64,000 bases of DNA from Puccinellia tenuiflora (taxonomy: Eukaryota; Streptophyta; Magnoliopsida; Poales; Poaceae). Positions 44,198 through 56,095 of this stretch are shown here, in pieces. The notes beneath the pieces are model-generated. The model ran no database searches. It was not told the DNA's origin and saw only the letters and a program-made list of their open reading frames with translations. The stretch's first letter is position 1; each line of letters starts with the position of its first letter. Where the stretch lies: positions 124,001-188,000 of the forward strand of contig QRDG01001522.1 in the NCBI GenBank assembly GCA_012064385.1, given 5' to 3'. The translations under genes and the position numbers were made by a program.

Positions 44198-44457
44198 ATT
44201 CTGTGGCGCATCTTTTTATTTTTTCTGTGGCGCATGGAATTCTGTGGCGCATGAGAAATGATGCGCCACAGACATAATTCTGTGGCGCACCCTTGCTGGT
44301 GCGCCACAGAATCTTGGTATTTCTGTGGCGCACCGCCTGGATGCGCCACAGAATTACATTTTAGTGGCGAGACTTCTGTGGCGCATCCCCCCATTTCCTG
44401 GATGCGCCACAGAAATCAAATAATGGTGCGCCACTAATGACCATTTCCCTAGTAGTG
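44198..44457. repeat. CACTA-1 right subterminal and terminal repeats
   Basis: TTCTGTGGCGCA and complementary TGCGCCACAGA alternate up to 44433, then the terminal repeat (plus strand TTTCCCTAGTAGTG) ends at 44457. It mirrors the left end. Confidence 0.93.
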
Positions 44458-46550
44458 GCGGATCTACGATCACGGCTGAGCAATTGAAGACACACCGGTC
44501 GACTGGCCTTATTCCGTCCAATGTGAAGGCTCGGGCCCCAGGGAACGAGGTGGTGCCCGCTCCTGCGAAGGATGAGGTGGTGATCTTCACAGAGCACCTG
44601 TTCCGCGGATTCACACCCCCGGGTAATCTCTTCTTCCGCCAGCTCCTTGACTTCTATAAGCTGCGGATTCACGACTTGGCTCCCAATTCCATTCTTACTT
44701 TGTCCAATTTTGTCACCTTGTGTGAGGACTACCTCCAAATCAAGCCAGATCTTGATCTCTGGCTTGAGCTCTTTTACTACAATCCTCAACCTGAAACTTC
44801 CGGCGGCCCCCTTTTGCAATGCGGCGCCGTCGCTCTCCAACGGCGCCTCCATTCTGTCTTTCCCAAGCCTGTCTTTCCTAATCGTATCAAAGATTGGCAG
44901 AAAACTTTCTTTTACTGCAAGGACACCTCTCCTGCAGATGAACCCAAACTCCCATTATTCTCTGAAGATCGCCTCGAGGCGACTCCCCTTATGAAGGCTA
45001 GGTGTCCGGAGGCCGCCCGGCCAAAGGTCGAGTCTTTAATCTCTAGGATCCGGGCCCTTCTATCCCACAACCTGGAGAACATGGACTTGGTCCGCTGTTG
45101 GACAACTTGGAGGATTCAGCCGTTGAGCCACAGGACCCTGCTTATTTGCACATATACTCGCTGTGCGGGCGACGACCTCCGAGTGACAGAGCAGCTATCA
45201 GATGGTCCTGAACTTGGTCGGCTCATCAAAAAGCTGACTGGGAAGCCGGTGAAGGACCAGGCACAATTTGGGCTCCAGCCCTTCTGCTCCACCAATCCGG
45301 CTCCTAATGTAAGCTTTATACCTTGTTGCATTTTTAACTTGTTTTTCTCTGTCTCGTTTACTAACTCAACCTCCCTGACCCTTGTGCAGCTAACTGACTC
45401 CTTCTGGAAGCCAGCCTGAAGCTGGAACTAGAGTTGATGCTGAAGCTGAAGCTGAAGCTGAGGTTGAGGAGGAGACTCCTGTCACAGAACAAACTACTGT
45501 GGCAGAAGACACCGATGACGATGACGAGGAGTCGTCTCAGGAGGCTCCCGTTGAAGATGATGTTGATGATGAGGAGTCTTCTCCAGAGGCTCCTATCGAA
45601 AATGTTGTTGAAGAGGAGTCCTCTCAAGAGGCTCCTGTCTCCGAGCAGGAGCATACGGCATCAAGTCCTGCAACTGTGCAGCCGACTTCTTCTGAGGAGT
45701 CCTCAGGCGCGAAGAGTCGCTCCTCATCTCCTATTAGGAATGAGTCTCGGGCGGCCGTCCCCAAGGTACCTCACTCTCGAGTCTTGGGATCAAGCGGCTC
45801 CATTTCTAAACTTCAAGAATCCACGCAGAGCGTCATTGCCGCCAGGAAGAGGAAGCTACGTTCTGATGGACCCGCAGATGCTCCGGATCCATTGCCAACT
45901 TCCCATCAAAGGAAGTCGACCTCCCCTCCTGAGAAGGCCGACTCCTACCACTCTGGCATGTCCATGCCATCTTCTGACTCTCAGGCCTCCTTGGACCTTG
46001 AGACCAACATTGGGTATGACTTTTTGTGCTTATTTGTACTTTATATAACTTTTGTATTTCCTTTTCACTAGATTTATTGCTGACTTCTGTCTTTGTATGT
46101 TTCAGGGCTCGGCCTTGTGTCAAAGTAACCAAGCTCCTAAGCATGGCTGATGTCACCTCTGCTCGTGGACCTGTCCCTCCATCGACTTCTCAAACCACAA
46201 GCACGAGGACAGGTCCCTCAACTCCTGCAACTACTGGTGCAACTACGGCTCCCACCATTCCCGAGTCCCCTTCAAGGACTCGGGCGGCGACTCCACTGAT
46301 AGTCCAGCCTTCTTCTGGGACTGAGACTCCTGACGCCGCGCCTCAAGCTCACCCGGCTTCTTCGAAGGTGACTCCTATAGCTCCACCAAACATCAAGACC
46401 AAGCCATCTATTGACTACAGCCGACTTCGGGTGGCTGATAACATGTCCTTCTCTGAAGCTTATGCCGAAGCGGTCGACTTGAACGATCAATCTGTTAGGC
46501 TAAAGGATGATGAGCAAGCGGCTCTTAGATCTCTTCACATGATTCACAAC

Positions 46551-47160
46551 GTAAGCCTTTTGACTTCTGCCGTTTATGTTTTCTGGCACCCTCCTATTGC
46601 AGTAGCCCCCAAGCACCTGTCTGCGGTGACTTGTGACTAAGATAGGTGCTTTTGCTTTGAAATTGAATTCAACTGTTATGTAGAAAAAAATTGCACACTG
46701 TAGCCCCCAAGCGCTGAGCCCTTAGCTCTACTAGGACTCGGGGCTGCTGATTGCTATCTGTCGGGTTTTTGGACCAAAAAACTTTTCCACGAGTAGCCCC
46801 CAAGCGCCGAGTTGTCAGCCTGCGACGACTTGGAGCTACAAATACACGTAATTAATCTGGAACTTAGCTTAGAGATGAAAAATTTCTGCTCCGCGAGTAG
46901 CCCCCAAGCGCCAAGTTGTTGACTTATGACGACTTGGAGTTGATGACTTATTCACTAGGACCCATGCCTGATGTTTGTAAAAGAGAAAATTGACTCCTGA
47001 GTAGCCCCCAAGCGCCAAGTTGTTGACTTGTGACGACTTGGAGCTCATGAGTTCTCTGCTTGACTTGTAAGACTGACTTGTAAATTCTGACTTATCAATC
47101 CTGAGTTGCAAACTATGACTTGCCAATTCTGACTTGCAAAATTTTGACTTGTGATTGCAG
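46551..47160 (-). repeat. Tandem PPT-like units in intron 3 of the Tat-2 antisense gene
   Basis: On the plus strand TAGCCCCCAAGC starts at about 46603, 46701, 46794, 46898 and 47002 (spacing 93-104 bp); in retrotransposon sense this is GCTTGGGGGCTA, close to the true tract. Units share CGCCAAGTTGTTGACTTG. Orthologous to 23618-24195 in Tat-1. Confidence 0.9.
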
Positions 47161-48316
47161 TGCCTTGTCTCCAAAATGAAGAGAGATATGAAGGAGCTGG
47201 AGGACTAGGCAGCTGCTAGTGCCAGGTCTGCTCAAGATGAGAAAGAGCACTCTCTTCAATTGGAGAAGGAGTTGAAAGCCTTATCTGCTCAACTGGAGCA
47301 GGTGAAGAAAGAATCTGCTGATGCCAAAAGAGTTGCTCAGAAGGCACACAATGACCTAAAAGCTGTCTTTGACACCTGCCGCACGGGCATTGGGGCCATG
47401 TGCCAACATATATTCGGTAAGTTTGTACTTTTTGCTTGCTTCCTTTTTGCATATTTCTGAATTGCTTTTAAAACTGTCACTCTTTGATTTCCTTTCTGCA
47501 GGGGCTGACTCCCCAAAGCTCAAACTACCCACTAGCAAGCAATTGCATGAGATGCTGGATTATTGCCATGGGCTGCAAGAAGGAGCCTGTGCTGCGGTCA
47601 AGTATCTGAATGCCAAGGGCAAGTGCCCCAAGGAGCCTGAGCGTTTGGTGGATGAGTTGTCTAGGGCACCAGGATATATGCGGATGTGGAAGCAATCTTC
47701 TTTGAGGAGAGCGTCCATCAGAATCCTTGCCCTAGCTCACAGTTATTATCCCACTGTATTGGAGCCGGCCCTGCTTACTATGGGAAAACCAGAACAGCAC
47801 GAAGATGGCAAACCCTTCACCCAGGATGACTTCAAGGCTGAGGAGAAGCTAGTACGGCCATATGCTTGTGAAATAGCCAATAAGATGGACCCTAAGGTAT
47901 GGGTTCACCATTATGACTTGGAGAACAAAAGGGTTGGTCCAGGGATTCCTGAGATCGTAAACTTTGGCCGCCCCTCACAGGACCCAGCTGGTGTTCCATC
48001 CTCTTCTACTGGGCCGAGTTCCTCGTCGCCAGCGGCTCCTGTTCTTGGTGCCGAGCCCACTTTGAAGACTCCTGCTGTGCCCACTCCTTCAAGAGCTATC
48101 TCCGGGGACGCCCAGAAACAAGAAGAGCTGGCTAAGCACATGAAGAGTCCCAGAGGCACTGGTTTTCAAACGAAGAGAGTCGCCACCAAGCCTCCTATGA
48201 AACCGGCTTCTACCTCTGCTGCCCAAACAAAAGACAAGTCTCCTGTGAAGAAGGACTCCCCAACTCCAACTGAGAAGTCGACTCCTCCAAAGGATCATCC
48301 CTTGGATGATTTTTGA

Positions 48317-48918
48317 ATTTGTGTAATGATGTGCTACTGGCACTTTAAACTTCGTAAAGATGCACTGCTGATGCAGAACCTTTTTAGGTCGCTTTTGAAC
48401 AATTTGTTCTGAAATTGCGCCGATCGGCTTGTAATGACTTGCTTGTTAAACTGTGAGATTGATATGTATTATCTATGCAAGTCATTTTGTGGTTCTTATA
48501 ACCCGTCTAATTATCCACTGATGAATAAGTAGGCCCTGCATGACTTCTCTTACAGCTTTAGCTGACAGGCTCCTGACAACTCATGTCCCTTAAGATTCAT
48601 GAGAACCGGAGACAAGCCATGCCTGTAGATTAGTCATATTGTGCAGGATGCGTCTGACTTACCAGCGAGAAAATTAGGAAAAGTTTGGCTACTGTGCCAG
48701 GTTCAAGAGTCTAAGCTTTGACTTTTTTCACTGAAAAGCAAGCCCCCAAGAACCTAATGATCAAAATTTAACAAAATAAAGCGCACTCGCTGGGTGACTC
48801 GACTAAAGGACTCTTATTCACAGAAGCCGGCTTTATTTCCTTTGATCATAATAATTTGATTACATCTGGGCATGGCTCACTGGGCTCTTTGCCTTTCAAC
48901 TCATAAAACTATTACAAC
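48317..48918. mobile_element. Tat-2 spacer between the antisense gene and pol
   Basis: No gene seen; conserved counterpart of 21862-22459, including AAGCCCCCAAGAACC near 48739. Confidence 0.7.
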
Positions 48919-50207
48919 TTAAGTATAATAAGGACGTAACTGTGCTATATTCCATGGCCTCTTTGCCTCTGCATAGGGATCTAGCGTATGAGCTGTGTCA
49001 GCTCCTTTACTTTCACTTGCCGGCTCTCGTACGTCCATTAGATAGTACGACCCATTGTGCAAGTTCTTGCTTATGACGAACGGTCCTTCCCATGGTGGAG
49101 ATAACTTGTGCATTCCTTCCCTGTTTTGGACAAGTCGAAGCACTAAGTCGCCTTCCTGGAAAGTCCAAGTCTTGATTCTGCGTGCGTGATATCGCCGCAA
49201 GTCTTGCTGATAGACTGCTGATCTCTCAAGGGCTAACTCCCTTGCCTCTTCAAGTGCGTCCACCGAGTCCTGGCGAGCAAGTTCATTCTCTGTCTCGACA
49301 TAATTGGCAACTCGTGGCGAGTCATGCAACAAGTCGCTTGGCAGGACAGCTTCTGCTCCATACACCATGAAGAAAGGTGTGAAGCCCGTGGATCTGTTAG
49401 GAGTCGTCCTTATACTCCAGAGTACTGCTGGCAGCTCCTCAACCCAACACCCGGCGGCTCTTAGCAAAGGGACTCGGAGCCGAGGCTTAATTCCCTTCAA
49501 CAACTCTTGATTTGCCCTCTCTGCTTGTCCATTGGACTGTGGGTGTGCCACTGAGGCTAGGTCGAGTCTAATGTTGTTCTCACCACAGAACTTGGCCATC
49601 TCTCCAACTGATAAGTTGGTACCATTATCTGTAATGATGCTGTGAGGGTATCCAAAGCGTGTTGCTATTTTCTTGAAAAATCTCACTGCTGATGCTCCGT
49701 CGACTCTGCTGACGGGTTCTACTTCCACCCACTTGGTGAATTTGTCAACTGCTACTAGCAGATGGGTCTTCTGACAGGGCGACTTTTAGAAAGGACCCAC
49801 CATATCAAGCCCCCAAACTACAAACGGCCAAGTGATAGGGATAGTTCTGAGCTCTTGGGCTGGCACATGGTCTTGCCTTGCGTACGTTTGGCATCCATCA
49901 CAGACTCGTACTATCTTTTCTGCGTCCAGATGTGCTGTTAACCAAAAGAACCCGTGCCTGAAAGCTTTTGACACCAAGGATCTAGTGGATGCATGATGAC
50001 CACAATCACCTGCATGAATCTCTTGCAATATTTGCCTGCCCTCTTCTAGAGACACACACCTCTGGTAGACTCCAGTGACACTCCTTCTATACAACTCGCC
50101 ATCAATGATTGTGTAGGACTTGCATCGTCTGATGAGCTGTCTCTGTTTGACTTCATCCTGTGGGAGTTCACCCCTAAGGAGATATGCAAGGTAGGGCTCT
50201 GTCCATG
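48919..50207 (-). pseudogene. Tat-2 integrase
   Basis: Minus strand. Zinc finger (HAGDCGHHAST, CDGCQTYARQ), core GLDMVGPF, ITDNGTN and NGQAERANQE, then the C-terminal region intact to RPYYT-stop at 48919. A TAA at 49786-49788 (Ser codon in Tat-1) and a CTAGAG stop near 50049 interrupt it. The C-terminal half is better preserved than in Tat-1 and shows where Tat-1 lost 8 bases. There is no chromodomain. Confidence 0.9.
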
Positions 50208-51058
50208 CTGAGAGCTGCTACACAACCAGCGAGTTTCTGAACGTCCTTTAGACACGTCGGCTTCTGCATATTGTGAATAGCCTTGATTTTCTCTGGGTTT
50301 GCTTCAATGCCTCTCTCTGAAACAATGAAGCCAAGGAGTTTGCCTGCAGGGACTCCAAAAACACACTTGGTTGGGTTGAGTTTCATCTTGTACTTGCGCA
50401 GGTTACCAAAGGTTTCTGTCAGGTCTGCTATCAGAGAGTCAGCCTTTTGAGACTTGACAACTACATCATCCACATAAGCGTGAATATTTCTTCCAATCTG
50501 TTCCTTGAAACAATTCTGGATGCACCTCTGATATGTAGCTCCTGCGTTCTTGAGCCCAAAGGGCATTGTTGTATAACAAAATGCTCCAAAGGGCGTGATG
50601 AAAGACGTCTTCAGCTCATCCTCTATGTTGAGTCTGATCTGGTGATACCCTGAATAGGCATCCAAAAAACAAAGTAACTCTGACCCTGCTGTGGAGTCAA
50701 TGATCTGGTCAATACGAGGCAATGCAAACGGGTCCTTAGGGCAATGCTTGTTAAGACCCGTAAAGTCGATGCACATCCGCAACTCTCCTGTTTTCTTTGG
50801 CACTAACACTGGATTGGCTACCCACTCTAGGTGAAAGACTTCCTTGATGAACTCGGCTGCGAGGAGCCGAGCCACCTCTTCTCCAATGGCCTTCCTCCTG
50901 TCGTCATGAAACTTGCGCAAACCTTGCTTAACTGGTCTTGCATTAGGGTTAACGTGTAACCTGTGCTCGGCGAGTTCTCTCGGGACTCCTGGCATGTCCG
51001 ATGGCTTCCATGCAAAGACGTCCCGGTTCTCACGGATGAACTCGACGAGCGCGCTTTC
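50208..51058 (-). pseudogene. Tat-2 reverse transcriptase, fused to integrase by deletion
   Basis: Complete RT blocks (LRMCIDFTGLN, FLDAYSGYHQI, AYVDDVVVKS) run from the shared TAG to KLAGCVAALS, then jump at about 50208-50211 directly to the sequence found at 20584 in Tat-1. The ~1091 bp missing relative to Tat-1 (19493-20583) encode both RNase H domains. The junction has AG microhomology and changes the frame. Confidence 0.9.
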
Positions 51059-51766
51059 CTATTTGTCAGAAAGGTGTGCCCCAATGGTGAACTGCTTGGA
51101 GGAATCACCAGGGGTAAAGTCGACTTGCTTTGTATCCTGAGTTGACTTGAATTTCATCTTCTCCTCTGTGGTCGGCTTCTTAAGGACCGAGTTGTCTTCC
51201 GGGTCCACGTTCGCCTTGTAGAATTTCAGCTCCTCTTGAGCACAAGCTGTCTCGGCCATAGCTGCATCTCCTAGTTCACACTCCAATGCCATCTGTTTAC
51301 TGCCATTAACTATAATGACTCCTGCTGGACCTGGCATCTTGAGCTTCAAATAAACATAGCATGGTCTGGCCATAAACTTAAAGTATGTTGGTCGACCAAA
51401 GAGAGCATGGTATGGACTCTTAAGATCCACTACCTCAAAAGGCATAATCTCTGAACAAAAATTCTCCACTGTACCAAAAGCAACCTCAAGATAAATCTTA
51501 CCGATTGGCTTGGCTGACTTCCCTGGTACGATTCCATGAAAAACTGTTTCAGTGGGTATTAGCTGCCTATCTTGCAGCTGCATCCTCTTGAATGTGTCGT
51601 AATATAAGATGTTTATACTACTTCCACCATCCATTAGCACTTTTCTCAATGTATAGCCCCCAACTTGAGGTGCCACCACCAAGGCTAGCTGCCCTGGGTC
51701 GTCGACTCTTGGAGGATGATCTGCCCGACTCCATGTGATGGTTTGCTCTGACCACCTGAGCCACTG
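51059..51766 (-). pseudogene. Tat-2 protease region
   Basis: Continues in frame from gag (EPALPQ then WLRWSEQTITW) with the active-site motif VLMDGGSSINILYYD and LKSPYHALFGRP. The frame runs open through the protease to HLSDK and stops at TAG 51059-51061, the same stop as in Tat-1. Confidence 0.85.
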
Positions 51767-54331
51767 TGGAAGGGCCGGCTCTACTGCATTAACTGCTCTG
51801 ACTTTCAACTTCTTGGAACGCTTGGACGTACTAGTTGTGAATACATGGTAGCTGCCACGACTCGGGTTGTGCTGCCGAGTTGTGACATAATACTGACCAT
51901 TGCCCTCATTGAGCTGCTTCGGGTTCTGCTGGAACCCGCCCTGCTGGGTGACCTCCTCCTTGAGGTTGGTTTGAGTTGTTGCCGGCTCCTCCACCATTAT
52001 TGCCGGGTCCTCCGGCTCCGTTGTTCCCTCTATATCCACCATTGTTGTTACCTCCTCCTGGACCTTGGAACCTGGCGCGCTGCAAATCTACGCACTGTCC
52101 CAGGGTATGACCGCATCTACCGTTCTTAGCATGTTTAGGGCAGGGAATCCTCAAGACCTCCTCCGTGCTTGGAGTGCGGCCTTGGTATCCACCAGAATTG
52201 TTGTCCTTACGTCTGACTCCAGTGTTTGTGTTGGCCACTAGGTCAGAGTTGTCTCCATATGGCCTCTTGCTACCACCTTGATTCTGGTTCTGATTCTGGT
52301 TCTGATTCTGACCATTGCCACCTTGTCCTTTAGTTCCTTCCTCATGATCCTTTGTTTTGTCTGTGGCAGCGTGCTTATTAGCACCTGCCATGATCTCACC
52401 AATCGTAAGGGGAATACCTTGATTCAGGCTCTCCTTCATACGACCTAGCTTCCAACTCAAGGGATTGTAACTGCAATTTCTCTCCATCGCCATTAACACT
52501 GAAACTGGTGGGAGTCCTTGTGAGGAGTTAATGATCTCTGAGACTCGCTTCATCCAGTGCCTTGCTGACTCGCCCTTCCTCTGGACACACCGCTCCAGGT
52601 CCTCAATGGTGCTGAGTTTCTTGCATGTGCCTTGGAAATTCTGAATAAAAGCCGCCTTCATTGCTCCCAAGAGTTGATTGACCTAGGAGGCAAGTTGCGC
52701 ATCCACACCTTGGCTGCTCCCTCCATCATAAGATACATGAACTTGGCACACAGATTACCTGTGGCATTGCGAATGCTCATCGCCATCTCGTATGTACCCA
52801 ACCAAGAGGTCGGGTCCATGTTTGGTTCATAGTTTGGAACCTTGCGCGGCTCCTGGAAACTGCTAGGGAAGGACTCGGATCTGATGGCATCGGACAAACA
52901 CTCTGGTCCTGTTAATGCTGGGGAAGCACCAGGAGAAGTCACCTCCTCGTGGACCCGGGTCGGCTGAGGCGGGTTGGCCGCACCCACTAACGCTCTGTCC
53001 CTCTCTGCCTCCCGAGCTCTTACTGCTTCTCTCTCTCTCGTCGTTGCCTTGCTTCGTCAACCACTAGCTGAGCTTGTGAAGCAGTTGGTATGTTTGCACG
53101 ATTCCTCGCTAGTTCACGACACCTTGCACTCGTAGAGTTTGCCGGGTTGGACTCGCCGTGCCGACTCCTCGTACCTGAGTTAAAGGGTGTTGAGTGTAGC
53201 CTACTTGCATCTGGAAAAGTTGGATACAAAGCTTGCTGAGTCAAAGCTGTTTTCAGTAACTCGATAGCCTCGCGAGTCTCCTGTCCTGCTGGTCCCTCTG
53301 GTACCACAATATTCTCCAATCTCAGAGTCGCCGCATGCACGTTGTCCATAGGATTAGAGTAATGTCCTTCTGGAGTATGAAATCTGTTAGGCTGTGACCC
53401 TAAGCCACCAGATGCTCCACCTCCGACTCCTCCTTCAGGCGGTGGTCCGTTGACACGGCTGCCTCCCGATCCTTCTGGGGGTGGTGGTGGTGGTGGTGGT
53501 GGTGGTGGTGCTCCTCCGGCTCCTCCTGCGGCGCCTCCCGCTGCCGCTGAGCCTCCTAATCCGGCTCCTCTGCCTGGACCATTGGGTGTGGTGAATAAAT
53601 TGGTTGGATTGATGTGGACTCCATCATGCAAGCGACTCCTGGCTTGACGTTGCTGAATTGAAGTAAGCTCCTCGCGGCGCCTCCGCACGACTTGAGCTTC
53701 ATCTTGGACTCGGGCCTGCTCTGCAGCTAGTCTACGGTTTGCCTCTGTGATATCAGCTAGTTGCTTCTCCAACGCAGCACGAGCGTTGGTTAACTCGGCC
53801 GCCCTCTCTGCGGCATTACTTGCATTAATCTCCTTTGTCAATAGAGTTGGATCAAACTGATTCCCAGTGTTTCCAGACATGTAGACTCCCACAACACGAG
53901 CGCGTACTGGCGACTCCTCATAATCCTCTTCCTCTATCCCGTACCCAAGCCGATCTTCAAACAAGGGTAGGATGGACTCTGAATCTGCATCATAATCTGA
54001 ATCTGACTCTTGCATCACATCTGGTTCCTCAGCTAGGGGTCCCTCAGACTCGGCGACGATGCCGACTTCTGAAGTTCCGACCGACTCCTCGCCGTCGGAC
54101 TCGACAATAACAGTTAGCTCTGGCACCGACTCCGCCGAGTTCGCGCGAAGACCCGACGCGCACACCATCCCGACGAACACGTTGATTCCTCCAAAGACAA
54201 GCTGATAGCCTTCGTCGACTTCTTTCATCTCCGAGGTCCAGCCTGAGTCATCGATCTCTGTCTCTCCATGCTCATCAGTGTAGACCCGCCCGATGGCGAG
54301 TTTCTCCATAGCTCGACGAGCAGCTCCAACG
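51767..54331 (-). pseudogene. Tat-2 gag, frameshifted, start codon lost
   Basis: Aligned with Tat-1 gag, the initiating ATG is replaced by GTT near 54329 (EIVGAARRAMEK). The first part is open to about 53020 with the acidic N-terminus, coiled coil and a proline run. The frame shifts near 53020 (REREKQ) and again near 52663 (SINSWEQ), and the Retrotrans_gag core and Asn/Gln repeat continue to the protease junction. The 40 bp segment missing from Tat-1 (NATGNLCAKFMY) is present here. Confidence 0.87.
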
Positions 54332-54357
54332 ATCTCAACTCCCTTCGTCACCGTAGG

Positions 54358-54376
54358 CCCCACGGTGGGCGCCAAC
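54358..54376 (-). other. Tat-2 primer binding site region
   Basis: CCCCACGGTGGGCGCCAAC, the inverse of the Tat-1 site, sits directly inside the 5' LTR. Confidence 0.75.
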
Positions 54377-54936
54377 TGTCGTGGGGTGTCACGGCAAGTT
54401 CTTCCTCCGGAAGATGAGTTCTGGGGCCATCGGTGATTGAAGTACGTGGGAACGGTTAATCTCGTCAGGAACAAGGATTTACCCAGGTTCGGCCCCTCTG
54501 ATTCGAGGTAAAGACCTACTTCCTGCTCTATGTTATTGCTCTTGATATGTCTCGATTACAAGGACCCGGCTCCCACAACTTAGGAGCCGGCGACTTCTCT
54601 CTGGTGGCTAGGGGTTCTCTCTACTGGTTGGACTTAGCGCCTTCCGATCTAAGGTCCAGGACCCCGCTTATAAAGGCTGCCGGGTCTCTGGACTTACGAT
54701 TTACACCGAGTCACACTAGAACACGGAGTCCTACTCTACGTCTTGGTCTTCCAAGTTAGGGCTCCGGGTTGTACTTGGACTCCTTCCTGGCGGGTCCCTT
54801 CTCCGTCATGGGCCTTGGTCGGCTTGTCTCCAGCCCAGCCCATGCGACTTGATGCGTGACTCGGCTTTGGCTTTCTTGGTCTTGATGGGTCTACTTTCCG
54901 GGTCCATGGGCCTACCTATAAAGTATCCCCCCATCA
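54377..54936 (-). repeat. Tat-2 5' LTR (560 bp)
   Basis: TGTCGTGGGGTGTCACGGCA...CCCCCCATCA; TATA box CTTATAAAG near 54669. Flanked by CATAC. Confidence 0.93.
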
Positions 54937-55023
54937 CATACACTAAAACATGTCTAGATACATGTGGTACAAATACAAATGTGGAAAAGTCCTAAAACAT
55001 CTTATATTATGGAACGGAGGGAG

Positions 55024-56095
55024 TAGTATATAATGATTCTATGCAGTTGCAAAGAACAAAGTGGGGAAAATCCACCCTCAGCTATGAATGGTCACACGGA
55101 CTATTTTGGCCCCGTTTTGGGAAAAATCACATAAATCGAGAAAATATCAAAACAAGGTAAAACCAGGGGGGATCCACCTCTCCAGTCTACTAGTATGGAT
55201 GAAAAATCATAAACTTGAAATAGCAATCTTTTTTATAAAAGTGGTCTTCACAAAATGGACAACCTTGTCTGGAGTTATATTTTCAAGCCAAATGACCAAG
55301 ATCATGGCATATCCATGGCTAACTTTGTGCTATGATAACCACACTCGGTAGAAACATGTGTTTTGGCATTGTAGACAATGTTGCCAAAGCAAGATTCCAA
55401 GATTTTATCATTATTTTTTATTCATTTTATCTAGTACCGAAATCAACATTTTTTGTTAAGCGGGTACCACAAATAAGACCGCAAATTGGCCTCTCACAAC
55501 GAACCATATCATACAGGAGGCACAACCCCTGAATATCATGAATTTTTGAGCTTTTTAACTATATTCCACTCATTAAATGAGTTTAACAACGTTTATCCGT
55601 TCATAGAGGAATTTGAACTACATGTCCGTTATAGTTTGGCCACAAAATTATTTAAAAATCATTATAACGTAGTATATAATGATTCTACGCAGTTGCAAAG
55701 AACAAATTGGGAAAAATCTACCCTTGGCTATGAATGGTCACACGGACAATTTTGGCCCTGTTTTGGGAAAAATCACATAAATCGAGAAAACATAAAAAAA
55801 AGGTAAAACCAGGGGGGATCCACCTCTCTAGTCTACTAGTACGGATGAAAAATCATAAACTTGAAATAGCACTCTTTTTATAAAAGTGGTGTTCACAAAA
55901 TGGACAACCTTTTCTGGAGTTATATGGCTTTCAAGCCAAATGACCAAGATCATGGCTTATCCATGGCTAACTTTGTGCTATGATCACCACACTCGACAGA
56001 AACATGTGTTTTGGCATTGTAGACAATGTTGCCAAAGCAAGATTCCAAGATTTTTTGATTATTTTTTATTCATTTTATCTAGTGCCAAAATCAAC
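55024..56095. repeat. Tandem repeat array, block C
   Basis: Continues block B directly after the MITE (TAGTATATAATGATTC). CAGTTGCAAAGAA recurs at 55044 and 55690 (646 bp). The array stops within a unit at GCCAAAATCAAC, where the CACTA-2 sequence begins. Confidence 0.9.

Larger units (their letters stand above)
35169..44457 (+). mobile_element. CACTA-1: En/Spm-type DNA transposon (9289 bp)
   Basis: Ends CACTACTAGGAAA (left) and, inverted, CACTACTAGGGAAA (right), with the 3 bp target duplication GCG at 35166-35168 and 44458-44460. Removing it restores the antisense ORF of Tat-2 in frame. Both ends hold many TGTGGCGCAT/ATGCGCCACA subterminal repeats. It encodes a TNP2-type transposase and a second protein. 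The intact ends suggest it could be mobilised in trans; its own transposase has a frameshift. Confidence 0.96.
35033..48316 (+). pseudogene. Tat-2 antisense gene (Transposase_28-like), five exons, interrupted by CACTA-1
   Basis: Exons: 35033-35168 joined across CACTA-1 to 44461-45308, then 45390-46013, 46106-46550, 47161-47416 and 47502-48316, all with GT...AG introns as in Tat-1. Exon 1 includes the Transposase_28-type domain (LFFRQLLDFYKLRIHDLAP); CACTA-1 cuts codons just after ISADWG. Exon 2 has a 2-base loss near 45416 and exon 4 a TAG near 47206. Exon 5 ends DHPLDDF. Long open stretches and near-identical exon borders against more variable introns suggest protein-level constraint in the family, though this copy is dead. 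It ends convergent with the integrase. Confidence 0.85.
33940..54936 (-). mobile_element. Tat-2: second Tat-lineage element, minus strand, interrupted
   Basis: Same family as Tat-1, inverted. LTRs at 33940-34484 (3') and 54377-54936 (5'), perfect CATAC duplication at 33935-33939 and 54937-54941. It contains gag, protease, RT and integrase on the minus strand and the antisense gene on the plus strand. Both RNase H domains are deleted and CACTA-1 is inserted at 35169-44457. It is more decayed than Tat-1, and the two LTRs differ visibly (545 against 560 bp). Confidence 0.93.
33850..55023. mobile_element. Stowaway MITE, split by Tat-2
   Basis: Left part 33850-33939 and right part 54942-55023. 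Both ends read inward CTCCCTCCGTTCCA followed by TATAAGATGTTTTAG, with one mismatch at the next base, flanked by a TA duplication (33848-33849 and 55024-55025). The total is ~170 bp. It is a non-autonomous Tc1/mariner derivative with no coding capacity. Confidence 0.93.
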
